In this document: positions 17,543 to 26,362 of the stretch, in pieces
Position numbering within the stretch: the first letter of the stretch is position 1
Layout of the letters: each line of letters begins with the position of its first letter
Source: Saprospiraceae bacterium
GTDB taxonomy: Bacteria; Bacteroidota; Bacteroidia; Chitinophagales; Saprospiraceae
DNA length: 51,279 nt
Reading direction: 5' to 3'
Assembly: GCA_020848695.1 (NCBI GenBank)
Contig: JADLHT010000006.1
Location: 1 to 51,279 of the forward strand
The notes under the pieces: generated by a model
Database searches by the model: none
What the model saw: only the letters and a program-made list of their open reading frames with translations
What the model was told of the DNA's origin: nothing
Position numbers and translations under genes: made by a program

Positions 17543-18532
17543 TTAGATATCCGTTAATATTACATTTAATTTTTTAGTGAATTTTCTAATTCTTAAATCA
17601 CTTGAGTTAAAACAATTCATACCTATACCAAATGACCACATATAGTAACTTTGCAATTCATTCAAATAAGCCGTTAATAATTCTGGAGAACAGATTGTAT
17701 TACTATTAATATTAAATTTATACTTAAGTTTGATCCCTATTTGTTGCCCAATCTCATTATTGATAATGTCAATATAATTATCAATCGGTGTATTTAATGT
17801 ATCAGCAACTTGAGAAAAATTAAAAATTCCATGAGTGAGTTCCGGCATATTTTTTCTTTCATGTAAATCACTAATTAAATCAGCAAATTCTTCAGAAAAA
17901 AAAGAAGAAATTATTGCTGATGCGGTTATATGATTAAAAGTATTAATATAGCCTATTTCAGAACTATCTTTGCTAATTAAAAAAGCAACATTTCTAGTAT
18001 TTATATTTTCTATGCAGGCAAGTGCCAGATCATAGAATGCTTCATCATTTGAACCAAATCTATCAATTTTTCTGCGCGAAAGTTGATATACGGATTCAAG
18101 TTGATTCCGCATTCGAATAATATACGGATTTCTAATGCAAAAAAGTAATTTTCCCTCAAATGACTCCTTATTCAAATCATATACCTCTTTCTGAGAAAGC
18201 CCTGACTCAAATAAACGCTCAATTTTAAATCCGTTAGAATGATATACAAGTTGAACAGATGAATAAGATTGTGAAGCTTCAGCCAAAGAATTGAACTTAG
18301 GATTGTATGAAATTGTGATTAAATTATTCAATTCTTGTAGATTTGAAACTCTCGACGCTAAAATTGCTTTAGCAGTGCATAAATTAGTGCTTTCGATTGA
18401 ATTATCAGAACCACTAATGATTGAACCACTTATATATGGAGTTAATTCAAGTTTTTTTTGGTTTATTAAGACTAATACAATCCAACTAATCAATGAAAGC
18501 AAAGCAATAGATCTTAACAAAACAACTATCAT
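17543..18532 (-). CDS. Unknown signal-anchored protein with possible DUF6973-like domain
   Basis: 329 aa with one N-terminal helix (about 3-24). I do not recognise the whole protein. The segment from about 200 to 275 resembles the DUF6973 type seen in some bacterial secreted proteins: NTFNHITASA corresponds to the family's DAFRHAYWNA, SEEFADLISDLHE to GEEFAxxFxxAHE, and IDIINNEIGQQIG to MDLxNNxIGRxIG. This match is from memory and approximate. The remaining two thirds show no motif. AT-rich like its convergent partner; the -7 element at 18655 belongs to the divergent AsnB gene, not to this one. Confidence 0.65.
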   Translation of the reverse strand: MIVVLLRSIALLSLISWIVLVLINQKKLELTPYISGSIISGSDNSIESTNLCTAKAILASRVSNLQELNNLITISYNPKFNSLAEASQSYSSVQLVYHSNGFKIERLFESGLSQKEVYDLNKESFEGKLLFCIRNPYIIRMRNQLESVYQLSRRKIDRFGSNDEAFYDLALACIENINTRNVAFLISKDSSEIGYINTFNHITASAIISSFFSEEFADLISDLHERKNMPELTHGIFNFSQVADTLNTPIDNYIDIINNEIGQQIGIKLKYKFNINSNTICSPELLTAYLNELQSYYMWSFGIGMNCFNSSDLRIRKFTKKLNVILTDI

Positions 18533-18654
18533 CAGGCTTAAATCTATATTATATACTTGATATGTTCAAAACAATTTTAAACTGTAACTTTCAAATATCA
18601 ATATTATCTTACAAAATATAAAATTTCAATTAATAATTCTACTACAAATTTAAT

Positions 18655-18662
18655 TAACTTTG
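18655..18662 (+). promoter_or_regulatory. -7 element (TAACTTTG) for asnB
   Basis: An exact TAnnTTTG match 33 nt before the ATG at 18696. No clear -33 TTG. Confidence 0.45.
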
Positions 18663-18695
18663 CCAATAATTACATAATTTATTGTATCAATATTA

Positions 18696-20570
18696 ATGTG
18701 TGGTTTAGCAGGTTTTGTAGACTTTAATTTTACCTCCGATCTTAATAATTTAAAGAAAATGGTCCAGATTATAAAATATCGGGGACCAGACGATGAGGGT
18801 TATGAAATATTTCAAAATGAGCATTGTGGTATTGGATTAGGTTTTACAAGATTAAGTATCATAGACCTTTCTCAACTAGGTCATCAACCAATGTTTAGTG
18901 CGGATAGAAATATTTGCGCTGTCTTTAATGGTGAAATATACAATCATAAAGAAATTAGAAATGAACTCGAAATCAAAGGTTATAAATTTAATAGTAATTC
19001 AGATACAGAGATCATTATAAAGAGTTATGAATATTGGGGCCCGGATTGTGTGAAACAATTCAATGGTATGTTTGCGATTGTGTTACTTGACAATCACAAA
19101 AAAAAAGTATTTTTATTCAGAGATCGATTAGGAGTTAAGCCATTATATTATTATTACAATTCCGGACTATTCCTGTTCGGTTCTGAATTAAAATGTCTCA
19201 TTCAACATTCCAAATATTCTAAAGTATTAAACCAACAAGCAATACTCGAGTACTTTCAATATGGTTATATTCGAGGAACACACTCTATATTTAATGGAAC
19301 AAACAAAGTTACACCTGCCCACTATATAGAATTAGATATTCACACAGGTAAGTTTAATGAAATAATTTATTGGAACATTAATGAAGTTTTTAATAGTGAG
19401 AAATTAACTAAGCGCTATGATGAAATACTCGAAGATCTAGAATTGAGGATGATTAAAGCTTTCCGATATAGATTGATTTCAGATGTTCCGGTAGGTGTTT
19501 TTTTAAGTGGAGGCTATGATAGTTCAGCTGTTGTTGGACTGCTGCAGAAACACTCAAATTCCAATATTAAAACATTTACAATTGGATTTGATGATTCGAT
19601 TTATGACGAATCTAAATATGCTGAAAAAGTAGCGAAGCATTTAGAAACTGATCACATTACTTATTGGTGCAAGCCAAGCGATGCAAAGGAATTAATTAAT
19701 GATTTTGCCTTTTATTACGATGAACCTTTAGCAGACATATCAGGGATTCCAACAATGCTTTTGAGCCGCCTGGTAAAAACACAAGTTAAGGTAGCATTAT
19801 CAGCCGATGGAGGTGATGAATTATTTGCTGGTTACAAAAAATATGTAAATACAACTAATAAAATTAGGCAATTAAATCAGATATTAAGATTTACAAAGCC
19901 ATTAATTAATTCTAAGCGATTTATAAATCTTGAATCATCTTCTAGTGAGCGATATCAAAAATTGGTAGAATTAACACAGAATTTTAATCCATCGGCCTGG
20001 ATGGATGTAATTTCAAAAGACTATACTGATCAGGGATTAAATATGCTGTTTATTCAAAATTTTAAATCAATTTCTAAATCAAGCATTTTAGATTCTGAAG
20101 CAAGCGCATTAAATCAAATTCTGCTACATGATTTGAAATTTTATCTACCGGATGATATTCTTTATAAGGTAGATAGGGCCACAATGAGTGCCAGTTTAGA
20201 AGGCAGGGAACCGTTCTTAGATTACGAACTTATAGAGTTTGTAGCAAAAATACCAGACCGATTCAAAATGAATAAAAATCAGCAAAAAATAATACTTAAA
20301 GATATTGTTCATAAATACATTCCTAAACCAATTATGCAAAGACCAAAGATGGGTTTTAATGTACCTTTTGAAGACTGGCTATATTCAGATTTAAATTATT
20401 TAATTGATGAAAACCTGGATCCAAACTTCATTAATCAACAAGGAATTTTTAATCCTGATTATATAAATAAATTGCTTACAGAATTTAAATTCCATAAAAA
20501 AACTTATAACAACCGAATGACCAAATTAATATTGTTCCAAATGTGGTATAGAAAATGGATGTTGGAATAA
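18696..20570 (+). CDS. asnB: Asparagine synthase-type glutamine amidotransferase
   Basis: 624 aa. It begins MCGLAGF, so Cys2 becomes the N-terminal nucleophile of the class II glutaminase domain (about 1-210, with RLSIIDLS and NGEIYNH). The synthetase domain carries the ATP-binding loop SGGYDSS at 271-277 and SADGGDELFAGY further on. The reaction is ATP-dependent transfer of glutamine amide nitrogen to a carboxylate. Free-standing AsnB makes asparagine, but homologues inside surface-glycan loci amidate uronic acids. Here the next gene, 35 nt away, is a UDP-glucuronate 4-epimerase, which makes the uronamide role attractive. Second homologue at 41279. Confidence 0.92.
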   Translation: MCGLAGFVDFNFTSDLNNLKKMVQIIKYRGPDDEGYEIFQNEHCGIGLGFTRLSIIDLSQLGHQPMFSADRNICAVFNGEIYNHKEIRNELEIKGYKFNSNSDTEIIIKSYEYWGPDCVKQFNGMFAIVLLDNHKKKVFLFRDRLGVKPLYYYYNSGLFLFGSELKCLIQHSKYSKVLNQQAILEYFQYGYIRGTHSIFNGTNKVTPAHYIELDIHTGKFNEIIYWNINEVFNSEKLTKRYDEILEDLELRMIKAFRYRLISDVPVGVFLSGGYDSSAVVGLLQKHSNSNIKTFTIGFDDSIYDESKYAEKVAKHLETDHITYWCKPSDAKELINDFAFYYDEPLADISGIPTMLLSRLVKTQVKVALSADGGDELFAGYKKYVNTTNKIRQLNQILRFTKPLINSKRFINLESSSSERYQKLVELTQNFNPSAWMDVISKDYTDQGLNMLFIQNFKSISKSSILDSEASALNQILLHDLKFYLPDDILYKVDRATMSASLEGREPFLDYELIEFVAKIPDRFKMNKNQQKIILKDIVHKYIPKPIMQRPKMGFNVPFEDWLYSDLNYLIDENLDPNFINQQGIFNPDYINKLLTEFKFHKKTYNNRMTKLILFQMWYRKWMLE

Positions 20571-20605
20571 TAAACCTAAGTTTAATTAATTTTTTTTAAA
20601 TTACA

Positions 20606-21628
20606 ATGAGAAGTAAGATATTAATAACCGGTTGTGCAGGATTTATCGGATTTCATTTAACAAACACTTTGTCAAAGCTAGGTTATGATATTATTGGAAT
20701 AGATAATATTAACGACTATTATTCAATAGATCTTAAATTGGCACGGCTCACTGAACTTGGTATTTTCTCTGAAAATATAAAAATAAATAAACTAATAACA
20801 AGCAATAAGTATTCTAATTTATTATTTTCAAAAATTGATATCAGAGATGAATCTGCTTTAGTAAATTTATTATCAGACCATAAAATAAAATCTGTATGTC
20901 ATCTTGCAGCACAGGCAGGAGTTCGATTTAGTATGGAAAATCCTCAAGAATATATTGATAACAATATTACCGGTTTTCTAAATATTTTAAATTTATGTAA
21001 AAAAGCTGAAGTAAATCATCTCATTTATGCAAGTAGTAGCAGCGTATATGGTCTTAACAACGAAATGCCATTAAATGAAAGTATGGTTGTCAATAGCCCG
21101 ATAAATATGTATGCTGTTTCAAAAATAACTAATGAATTGATGGCACATTCATACTCTAAGTTGTATAATCTTAAAACCACCGGACTTCGATTTTTTACAG
21201 TGTACGGACCTTGGGGGAGGCCTGATATGGCACCTTTCATTTTTACAAGGAAAATATTGGCAGGAGAAAAAATTGATGTTTACAACAATGGAAATATGGA
21301 AAGGGATTTTACATATATAGATGATATAATTGAAGGTATAATAAAGGTTCTTGATAAAACTGAAGACTCAGAATTGAATTCTATAATTTACAATATTGGT
21401 TGTAGTAATCCAGTAAAATTGAACAAATTTATTAATATTATTGAAAGAATATTAAATAAAAATGCCATAATTGAGTATAAAGAATTACAACCTGGTGAAA
21501 TGATTAAAACTTTCTCTGCTTCTTCGAAGCTTAAAACTGATTTTGGATATCAACCAACCACTGATTTAGAAGAAGGATTGTCAAAGTTTATTGAATGGTA
21601 CAATAAATATTATAAAATAAATAATTGA
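20606..21628 (+). CDS. UDP-glucuronate 4-epimerase-like SDR
   Basis: 340 aa extended short-chain dehydrogenase. NAD motif GCAGFIG near residue 10, the family's IDNINDYY loop, LAAQAGVRFSMENP, catalytic SSSSVYG with Tyr169-xxx-Lys173 (YAVSK), and FFTVYGPWGRPDMA. The AQAGVR and GPWGRPDMA motifs are those of UDP-GlcA to UDP-GalA epimerases used in capsule and O-antigen synthesis. It follows asnB by 35 nt on the same strand and its last 19 nt overlap the end of the convergent glycosyltransferase gene. Predicted role: supply of UDP-galacturonate for the surface polysaccharide. Confidence 0.88.
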   Translation: MRSKILITGCAGFIGFHLTNTLSKLGYDIIGIDNINDYYSIDLKLARLTELGIFSENIKINKLITSNKYSNLLFSKIDIRDESALVNLLSDHKIKSVCHLAAQAGVRFSMENPQEYIDNNITGFLNILNLCKKAEVNHLIYASSSSVYGLNNEMPLNESMVVNSPINMYAVSKITNELMAHSYSKLYNLKTTGLRFFTVYGPWGRPDMAPFIFTRKILAGEKIDVYNNGNMERDFTYIDDIIEGIIKVLDKTEDSELNSIIYNIGCSNPVKLNKFINIIERILNKNAIIEYKELQPGEMIKTFSASSKLKTDFGYQPTTDLEEGLSKFIEWYNKYYKINN

Positions 21629-22659
21629 TTTATTCCTGCGTCTAACTTTTCAAATCTTAATTTCTCTGTGTACAAATTACTTATTCTTTTTCTTGCATTT
21701 GCACCATGGGATAAAGTTCTTTCATTGATGGCTTTATGAGTTAGTGCAATAAGTTCATCGATACTTCGATTATTCAGAATATAACCAGATTCTCCAATTA
21801 TATCAGGGATACCAAAACAATTCGCTCCAATTGGAATACACTCACAAAGCATACTTTCACAAAGTGAATTTGGAAACCCTTCTGCTATTGATAATTGCAG
21901 ATAAAACTCGGATTTACAATAATAGTCTATTAATCCATTATTATCTATATGGTCGAGAAGTATTACATTACTAGGAATCTGTTGTATCGGAAGTGACTTT
22001 CCCCCGATAATCGTAAAGCTACAATAATCGAATGTTCTCGCTAATTGGCAGATTAAATCAATTCCTTTTCTGTAAAACTCACGTTCCAGATGAAGGTGAG
22101 AGCCCACAGTAATAAAAGAATACTCTACTTTACTGAAGTTTTTACATTTCCAATACTCATTATTATACCCATTCTCTATAACAACAAATTTTGCCTTCGG
22201 AACTGAACAAAATGCCCTTATACCTTGCTGAATGAATTTTACATTAAAGTAGTTATACTCACAAAAAACTAAAGATTTATGCTTGGGAAAAATCACATCA
22301 CACAATTTATAATTCATGTTAGTGACTGTTGAAAGTAGAGGCTTTGAAAAATTACCATAACTAATTTCCGGAAATTTATGCGCATCAACACCGCCAACAA
22401 CTATAATACTCTTTTTACGAAAGAATTTTGAAAACAGACAGGGTAAAAATGTATGATAAGATGAGAATGTAACTAGAATTAAATCAGCGCTCCAAATATT
22501 CCTTAGTAGAAAAAAAAACTGCTTAACCAATACTGTTGGAGTTTGCCATTTAGATTTTACATTAAACTCAAACAATAAAACACTATGCTTACTCTTTAAG
22601 AAGTTTATATCTTTTGCAATAAATGTCGATAAGTTAGGGTATATAAACAAAATATTCAT
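21610..22659 (-). CDS. Glycosyltransferase family 4 enzyme
   Basis: 349 aa GT-B fold. The N-terminal half has the start MNILFIYPNLSTF and VVGGVDAHKFP; the C-terminal half has YSFITVGSHLHLEREFYRKG (donor loop) and SIAEGFPNSLCESMLCECIP, containing the E-x7-E signature of GT4. It transfers a sugar from a nucleotide donor during polysaccharide assembly; donor and acceptor cannot be told. The 3' end overlaps the convergent epimerase gene by 19 nt. Last gene of a three-gene minus-strand run (GT2, FkbM, GT4). Confidence 0.88.
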   Translation of the reverse strand: MNILFIYPNLSTFIAKDINFLKSKHSVLLFEFNVKSKWQTPTVLVKQFFFLLRNIWSADLILVTFSSYHTFLPCLFSKFFRKKSIIVVGGVDAHKFPEISYGNFSKPLLSTVTNMNYKLCDVIFPKHKSLVFCEYNYFNVKFIQQGIRAFCSVPKAKFVVIENGYNNEYWKCKNFSKVEYSFITVGSHLHLEREFYRKGIDLICQLARTFDYCSFTIIGGKSLPIQQIPSNVILLDHIDNNGLIDYYCKSEFYLQLSIAEGFPNSLCESMLCECIPIGANCFGIPDIIGESGYILNNRSIDELIALTHKAINERTLSHGANARKRISNLYTEKLRFEKLDAGINQLFIL

Positions 22660-22679
22660 CCAAGCTAATCTACTTCATG

Positions 22680-23591
22680 TTAAAGGCCAACTTGTTGTAG
22701 TTTGGCATATATCAAACCTCTTCTTAAATAGGGTTCACTAAACTCCGGATCATAAAAAAACAGCATATATCCTGGTGAATGAGTTAAGGTAAATTTACAA
22801 TTTGTCAGCAGTGTTGAAAAGTCCTTAAAATCACTTCGTTTATGATAAGTACAAAGCAAAATATTAGAAATTTTAGAATTTTTCAATAACTCAACTGAAC
22901 CCGCAAGTAAGTTTTGTTCTTCTCCATCAACATCAATTTTAATAAGATCAATTTGTTTGCTATTAAACAAAGTATCAAGCTTTATAGATTGATTGTCATC
23001 TACATTGGACACAAATTTTGAAATTATGTGTACCTTATTTAAATAATTCCTAAAAGTCAATTTTAAAGGCTCAACCCACTCTTCATCGGTTTCGAATATA
23101 TAAATTTCTTCAGCATCTTCAATCATATTTAAAGAAAAAATACCTTCCGAAGCTCCTACATCAATAACCCTGTTTAACTTACTTGGCAATTTATCAAATT
23201 GATAATTATGAGGAGAATCTGAATCTTGCTCAATTAAAAGATTTCGCATTGCATTTTGAATTTGAAATACATTCATTGATTTTTTAAAATATAATCTTTT
23301 ACCCTTATATAGAACATAGTAAAAATTACTCTCAACATCTAGTGTAACTTTGATATCGCTGACTTTATATTTATTGACAAACTCATATGGAAATACATTT
23401 AGCGTTGAATTTTTAAGAAATTTTACTATCGGTTCAACTTCCTTAGAACTAAACTCATTCGGATTTTTCTCAAGAAATTCAATTATATTGCTTCGCAATA
23501 CCTTATGTCTTTTTTCTTCAAACAAACTAGATATAAAATTTTGTATTGATCTGGGTAGATTATCTCTTATAATCTTGGTTATTCTGGCCAT
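22680..23591 (-). CDS. FkbM-family SAM-dependent methyltransferase
   Basis: 303 aa. SAM motif I is NRVIDVGASEGIFSL (near 145), followed by IYIFETDEEW and, later, IDLIKIDVDGEEQNLLAG, the DVEGxE-type motif that marks FkbM enzymes. The N-terminal 130 residues lack a recognisable domain. FkbM enzymes O-methylate sugars or polyketides; beside GT2 and GT4 genes a glycan is likely. It lies 20 nt before the GT4 gene and 2 nt after the GT2 stop, so it is co-transcribed with both. Confidence 0.87.
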   Translation of the reverse strand: MARITKIIRDNLPRSIQNFISSLFEEKRHKVLRSNIIEFLEKNPNEFSSKEVEPIVKFLKNSTLNVFPYEFVNKYKVSDIKVTLDVESNFYYVLYKGKRLYFKKSMNVFQIQNAMRNLLIEQDSDSPHNYQFDKLPSKLNRVIDVGASEGIFSLNMIEDAEEIYIFETDEEWVEPLKLTFRNYLNKVHIISKFVSNVDDNQSIKLDTLFNSKQIDLIKIDVDGEEQNLLAGSVELLKNSKISNILLCTYHKRSDFKDFSTLLTNCKFTLTHSPGYMLFFYDPEFSEPYLRRGLIYAKLQQVGL

Positions 23592-23593
23592 TT

Positions 23594-24523
23594 TTAATAA
23601 ATTTTACTCAATAATTTTGACAATAATTTAATTGAATTATACGAACCAAATTTAGTAAAAAGTATAAACAATTTACACATAAATGAATCTGTGCATTGTT
23701 GAGAAAGTAATCGAATTGTATTACTAAATTCAGTTGGAGAAACATTACTTTTTTTCAAAATCAAACAATACTCAACAATATAATATAATATCGAAGAATT
23801 GTAAAATGTTTTATCAATTGTATTCTGCTCTAATTTGTATTTTAACATATCAAATTGAGGTAGGATATCAATAGGTTTCAATGAATTACTTAAATTTGAA
23901 TTTGTTATTCGCCAAACACCGACAACATTATTAATAACACAAAAGTTTCCTAAGTTCAATAAATTAATAAATCCATCAAGGTCATTAAATTCATACACAT
24001 TAGCTTGAACTGCATGTTCCTTGTTGTATAATGTGGACAAATGACTAAATTGGGAATAGAACTTAAATGGGTTTGACAAATAATATTTACCCGACAAAAT
24101 AGTTGGTATTAAATCAATATTAGCTGATTGATTTATCAAATGCCGTGTATGTTGTCCGTGAAAGTAAATTATTGAAGGATTCGACATTAATATGTTTATA
24201 CAAGACTCAATATAATTATTACAGATTAGATAGTCGTCTCCATCTAACATTAAAATCCATTCACCTGTTGCATATTCATACAGTAACTTACGATAATTTT
24301 GTAATCGACCTAAATTACTTTGATTTTTAAAATACTTAATCTTTTTTGAATCGATTAATTCTTTAAGCGAAATCTCTGTATTTCCATTGTTACTATCGTC
24401 AGAAACTATAATTTCTTTATTACTATATGATTGATCTATCGCACTTTGGACACATCTATTTATATAAGATTCTTGATTATACGTTGGAATTAATATACTA
24501 ACTTTTGGAAAAACCTTTAACAA
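23594..24523 (-). CDS. Glycosyltransferase family 2 enzyme
   Basis: 309 aa. GT-A fold with VSILIPTYNQESYINRCV at the N-terminus, EIIVSDDSNNGNTE, and the metal-binding LMLDGDDYL near residue 95. There is no in-frame ATG before the DGDD motif, and a stop codon lies in frame at 24532-24530, so translation must begin at TTG 24523 (MLKVFPKVSIL) or another non-ATG codon. First intact gene of the minus-strand GT2-FkbM-GT4 run. The C-terminal half is helical and gives no substrate clue. Confidence 0.87.
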   Translation of the reverse strand: MLKVFPKVSILIPTYNQESYINRCVQSAIDQSYSNKEIIVSDDSNNGNTEISLKELIDSKKIKYFKNQSNLGRLQNYRKLLYEYATGEWILMLDGDDYLICNNYIESCINILMSNPSIIYFHGQHTRHLINQSANIDLIPTILSGKYYLSNPFKFYSQFSHLSTLYNKEHAVQANVYEFNDLDGFINLLNLGNFCVINNVVGVWRITNSNLSNSLKPIDILPQFDMLKYKLEQNTIDKTFYNSSILYYIVEYCLILKKSNVSPTEFSNTIRLLSQQCTDSFMCKLFILFTKFGSYNSIKLLSKLLSKIY

Positions 24524-24592
24524 TTTAAATTACTGATTTAATATTTACTGAAACTATTTCTATAATTATAAATTAAAGAAAGCTGATTAAAT

Positions 24593-24748
24593 TCATTCAG
24601 GCTTATAATTATTTGCCTTACTGATAAGTAAAAACCAAGAAGAATCCTTTACTGAATTAACCGGATACATCAGAGGTTCTGAAACTGTATAACTTCCAAT
24701 AAATCCTGCAATTCCGATGACCAAACATTTTGAACTCTCTAACTTCAT
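24593..24748 (-). pseudogene. Truncated remnant of a sugar epimerase N-terminus
   Basis: A 51-codon frame beginning MKLESSKCLVIGIAGFIGSY. The GxxGxxG Rossmann motif with FIGS is that of NAD-dependent sugar epimerases, and the start matches the usual KxLVTGGAGFIGS pattern, but the frame departs from the family after about 30 residues and stops at 24593. It sits directly upstream of and in line with the GT2 gene. Most likely the debris of an epimerase gene lost from the cluster. A functional 51-aa protein seems unlikely, but a chance frame is not excluded. Confidence 0.55.
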
Positions 24749-24814
24749 TTTAAATAAGAAGGCAAAGTTAATTTTTATTGATCAGTTCAGTTAAATTTAT
24801 GCCATTAATTAGTC

Positions 24815-24844
24815 TTTTATTCAAAGAAGATTCTTTGAATAAAA
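24815..24844. repeat. Perfect 14-bp inverted repeat
   Basis: Arms TTTTATTCAAAGAA (24815-24828) and TTCTTTGAATAAAA (24831-24844) are separated by 2 nt. It lies between diverging units, so it is not needed as terminator for either neighbour. It could be an operator for a dimeric regulator or leftover of a mobile element. The 24749-24960 stretch otherwise holds no gene. Confidence 0.6.
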
Positions 24845-24960
24845 ATGAACCATTAATCTTTCAGTTTGTCATTATGATGAATTCTACTATTTAAGATGTA
24901 TAGGTTTATATATTAACTAATTACACATTATATTTTATTTTAATATTAAAAAATGAATAA

Positions 24961-26355
24961 ATGAATTTCAGAACAGAAAAAGATACTATGGGCTCTGTAC
25001 AAGTACCTGCAGAAGCTTATTGGGGTGCGCAGACACAGCGTTCGATAGAGAATTTTAAAATAGCACAGGATATAAATAGAATGCCTGTTGAAATAATAAA
25101 TGCATTTGCTTATGTTAAAAAGGCAGCCGCCCTTACAAATTTAGAAGCAGGTATTCTCGAACAAAACAAATATGATCTCATTGCCAGGGTATGTGATGAA
25201 ATTCTGGATGGAAAATTATATGACCAGTTTCCTTTAGTTGTTTGGCAGACCGGTTCAGGTACTCAATCCAACATGAACAGTAACGAAGTTATCGCCTATC
25301 GAGCGCATGTCATAAATGGTGGTAGTCTTATGGATGAAAAGAAGGTAATTCATCCTAATGATGATGTAAATAAATCTCAATCTTCCAATGATACATTTCC
25401 AACAGCAATGCATATTGCTGCTTATAAAATTCTAACTGAAGTTACTATTCCCGGAATTAAAAAATTACGGGATACCCTACATCATAAATCAATTCAATTT
25501 ATGCATGTCGTCAAAATTGGAAGAACTCATCTCATGGATGCGACTCCTCTAACTTTAGGACAAGAAATTTCCGGTTATGCTGCACAGCTAACTTATGGGA
25601 TAAAGGCAATTGAAAATACACTTTCCCATTTGTCAGAATTAGCATTGGGTGGTACTGCAGTTGGAACAGGAATCAATACTCCTTCGAATTACTCCGAAAA
25701 CGTAGCTAAGAACATTGCTAAACTTACTCAGCTTCCTTTTAAAACTGCTCCTAATAAATTTGAATCTCTAGCTTCTCATGATGCAATTGTTGAAGCACAT
25801 GGAGCAATTAAAACTGTTGCTTGCTCCTTAATGAAAATTGCAAATGACATTAGATTACTGGCTTCAGGACCAAGATGTGGAATTGGAGAAATATTTATTC
25901 CAGACAATGAACCTGGGTCTTCAATAATGCCCGGCAAAGTCAATCCGACCCAATCTGAAGCTTTAACCATGGTTGCGGCACAGGTCTTAGGCAATGATGT
26001 TGCTATAAATATTGGAGGGTCAAACGGTCATTTTGAACTCAATGTATTTAAACCAATGATGATCTACAATTTTTTGCACAGTGCAAAATTAATTGGTCAA
26101 GCCTGCGAATCATTCAATGATAAATGTGCCATTGGAATTGAACCTCTATATGAAAATATCAAAAAAAATCTTGACAATTCTCTGATGCTGGTTACCGCCC
26201 TCAATACCAAGATAGGATATTACAAAGCTGCAGAAATTGCACAGAAAGCACACAAATCAGGTAAAACTTTAAAAGATACAGCCGTTGAGTTGGGTTATCT
26301 AACCGCGGAACAGTTTGACGATTGGGTTAAACCGGAATCAATGGTTGGATTATAG
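24961..26355 (+). CDS. fumC: Class II fumarate hydratase
   Basis: 464 aa, the usual length for FumC. It catalyses fumarate to malate in the TCA cycle without an iron-sulfur cluster. Visible markers: [18 protein letters not shown] near the N-terminus, [15 protein letters not shown], the active-site region [18 protein letters not shown] and the superfamily signature [16 protein letters not shown]. The ATG at 24961 overlaps a three-codon frame (ATG AAT AAA TGA, 24953-24964). The M16 peptidase gene starts 7 nt after its stop, so the two share a transcript. Confidence 0.96.
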   Translation: MNFRTEKDTMGSVQVPAEAYWGAQTQRSIENFKIAQDINRMPVEIINAFAYVKKAAALTNLEAGILEQNKYDLIARVCDEILDGKLYDQFPLVVWQTGSGTQSNMNSNEVIAYRAHVINGGSLMDEKKVIHPNDDVNKSQSSNDTFPTAMHIAAYKILTEVTIPGIKKLRDTLHHKSIQFMHVVKIGRTHLMDATPLTLGQEISGYAAQLTYGIKAIENTLSHLSELALGGTAVGTGINTPSNYSENVAKNIAKLTQLPFKTAPNKFESLASHDAIVEAHGAIKTVACSLMKIANDIRLLASGPRCGIGEIFIPDNEPGSSIMPGKVNPTQSEALTMVAAQVLGNDVAINIGGSNGHFELNVFKPMMIYNFLHSAKLIGQACESFNDKCAIGIEPLYENIKKNLDNSLMLVTALNTKIGYYKAAEIAQKAHKSGKTLKDTAVELGYLTAEQFDDWVKPESMVGL

Positions 26356-26362
26356 TATCAAA

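Noticed and set aside
24953-24964. Three-codon frame overlapping the fumC start
   Set aside because: Too short to judge; likely chance in ATGAATAAATGA.
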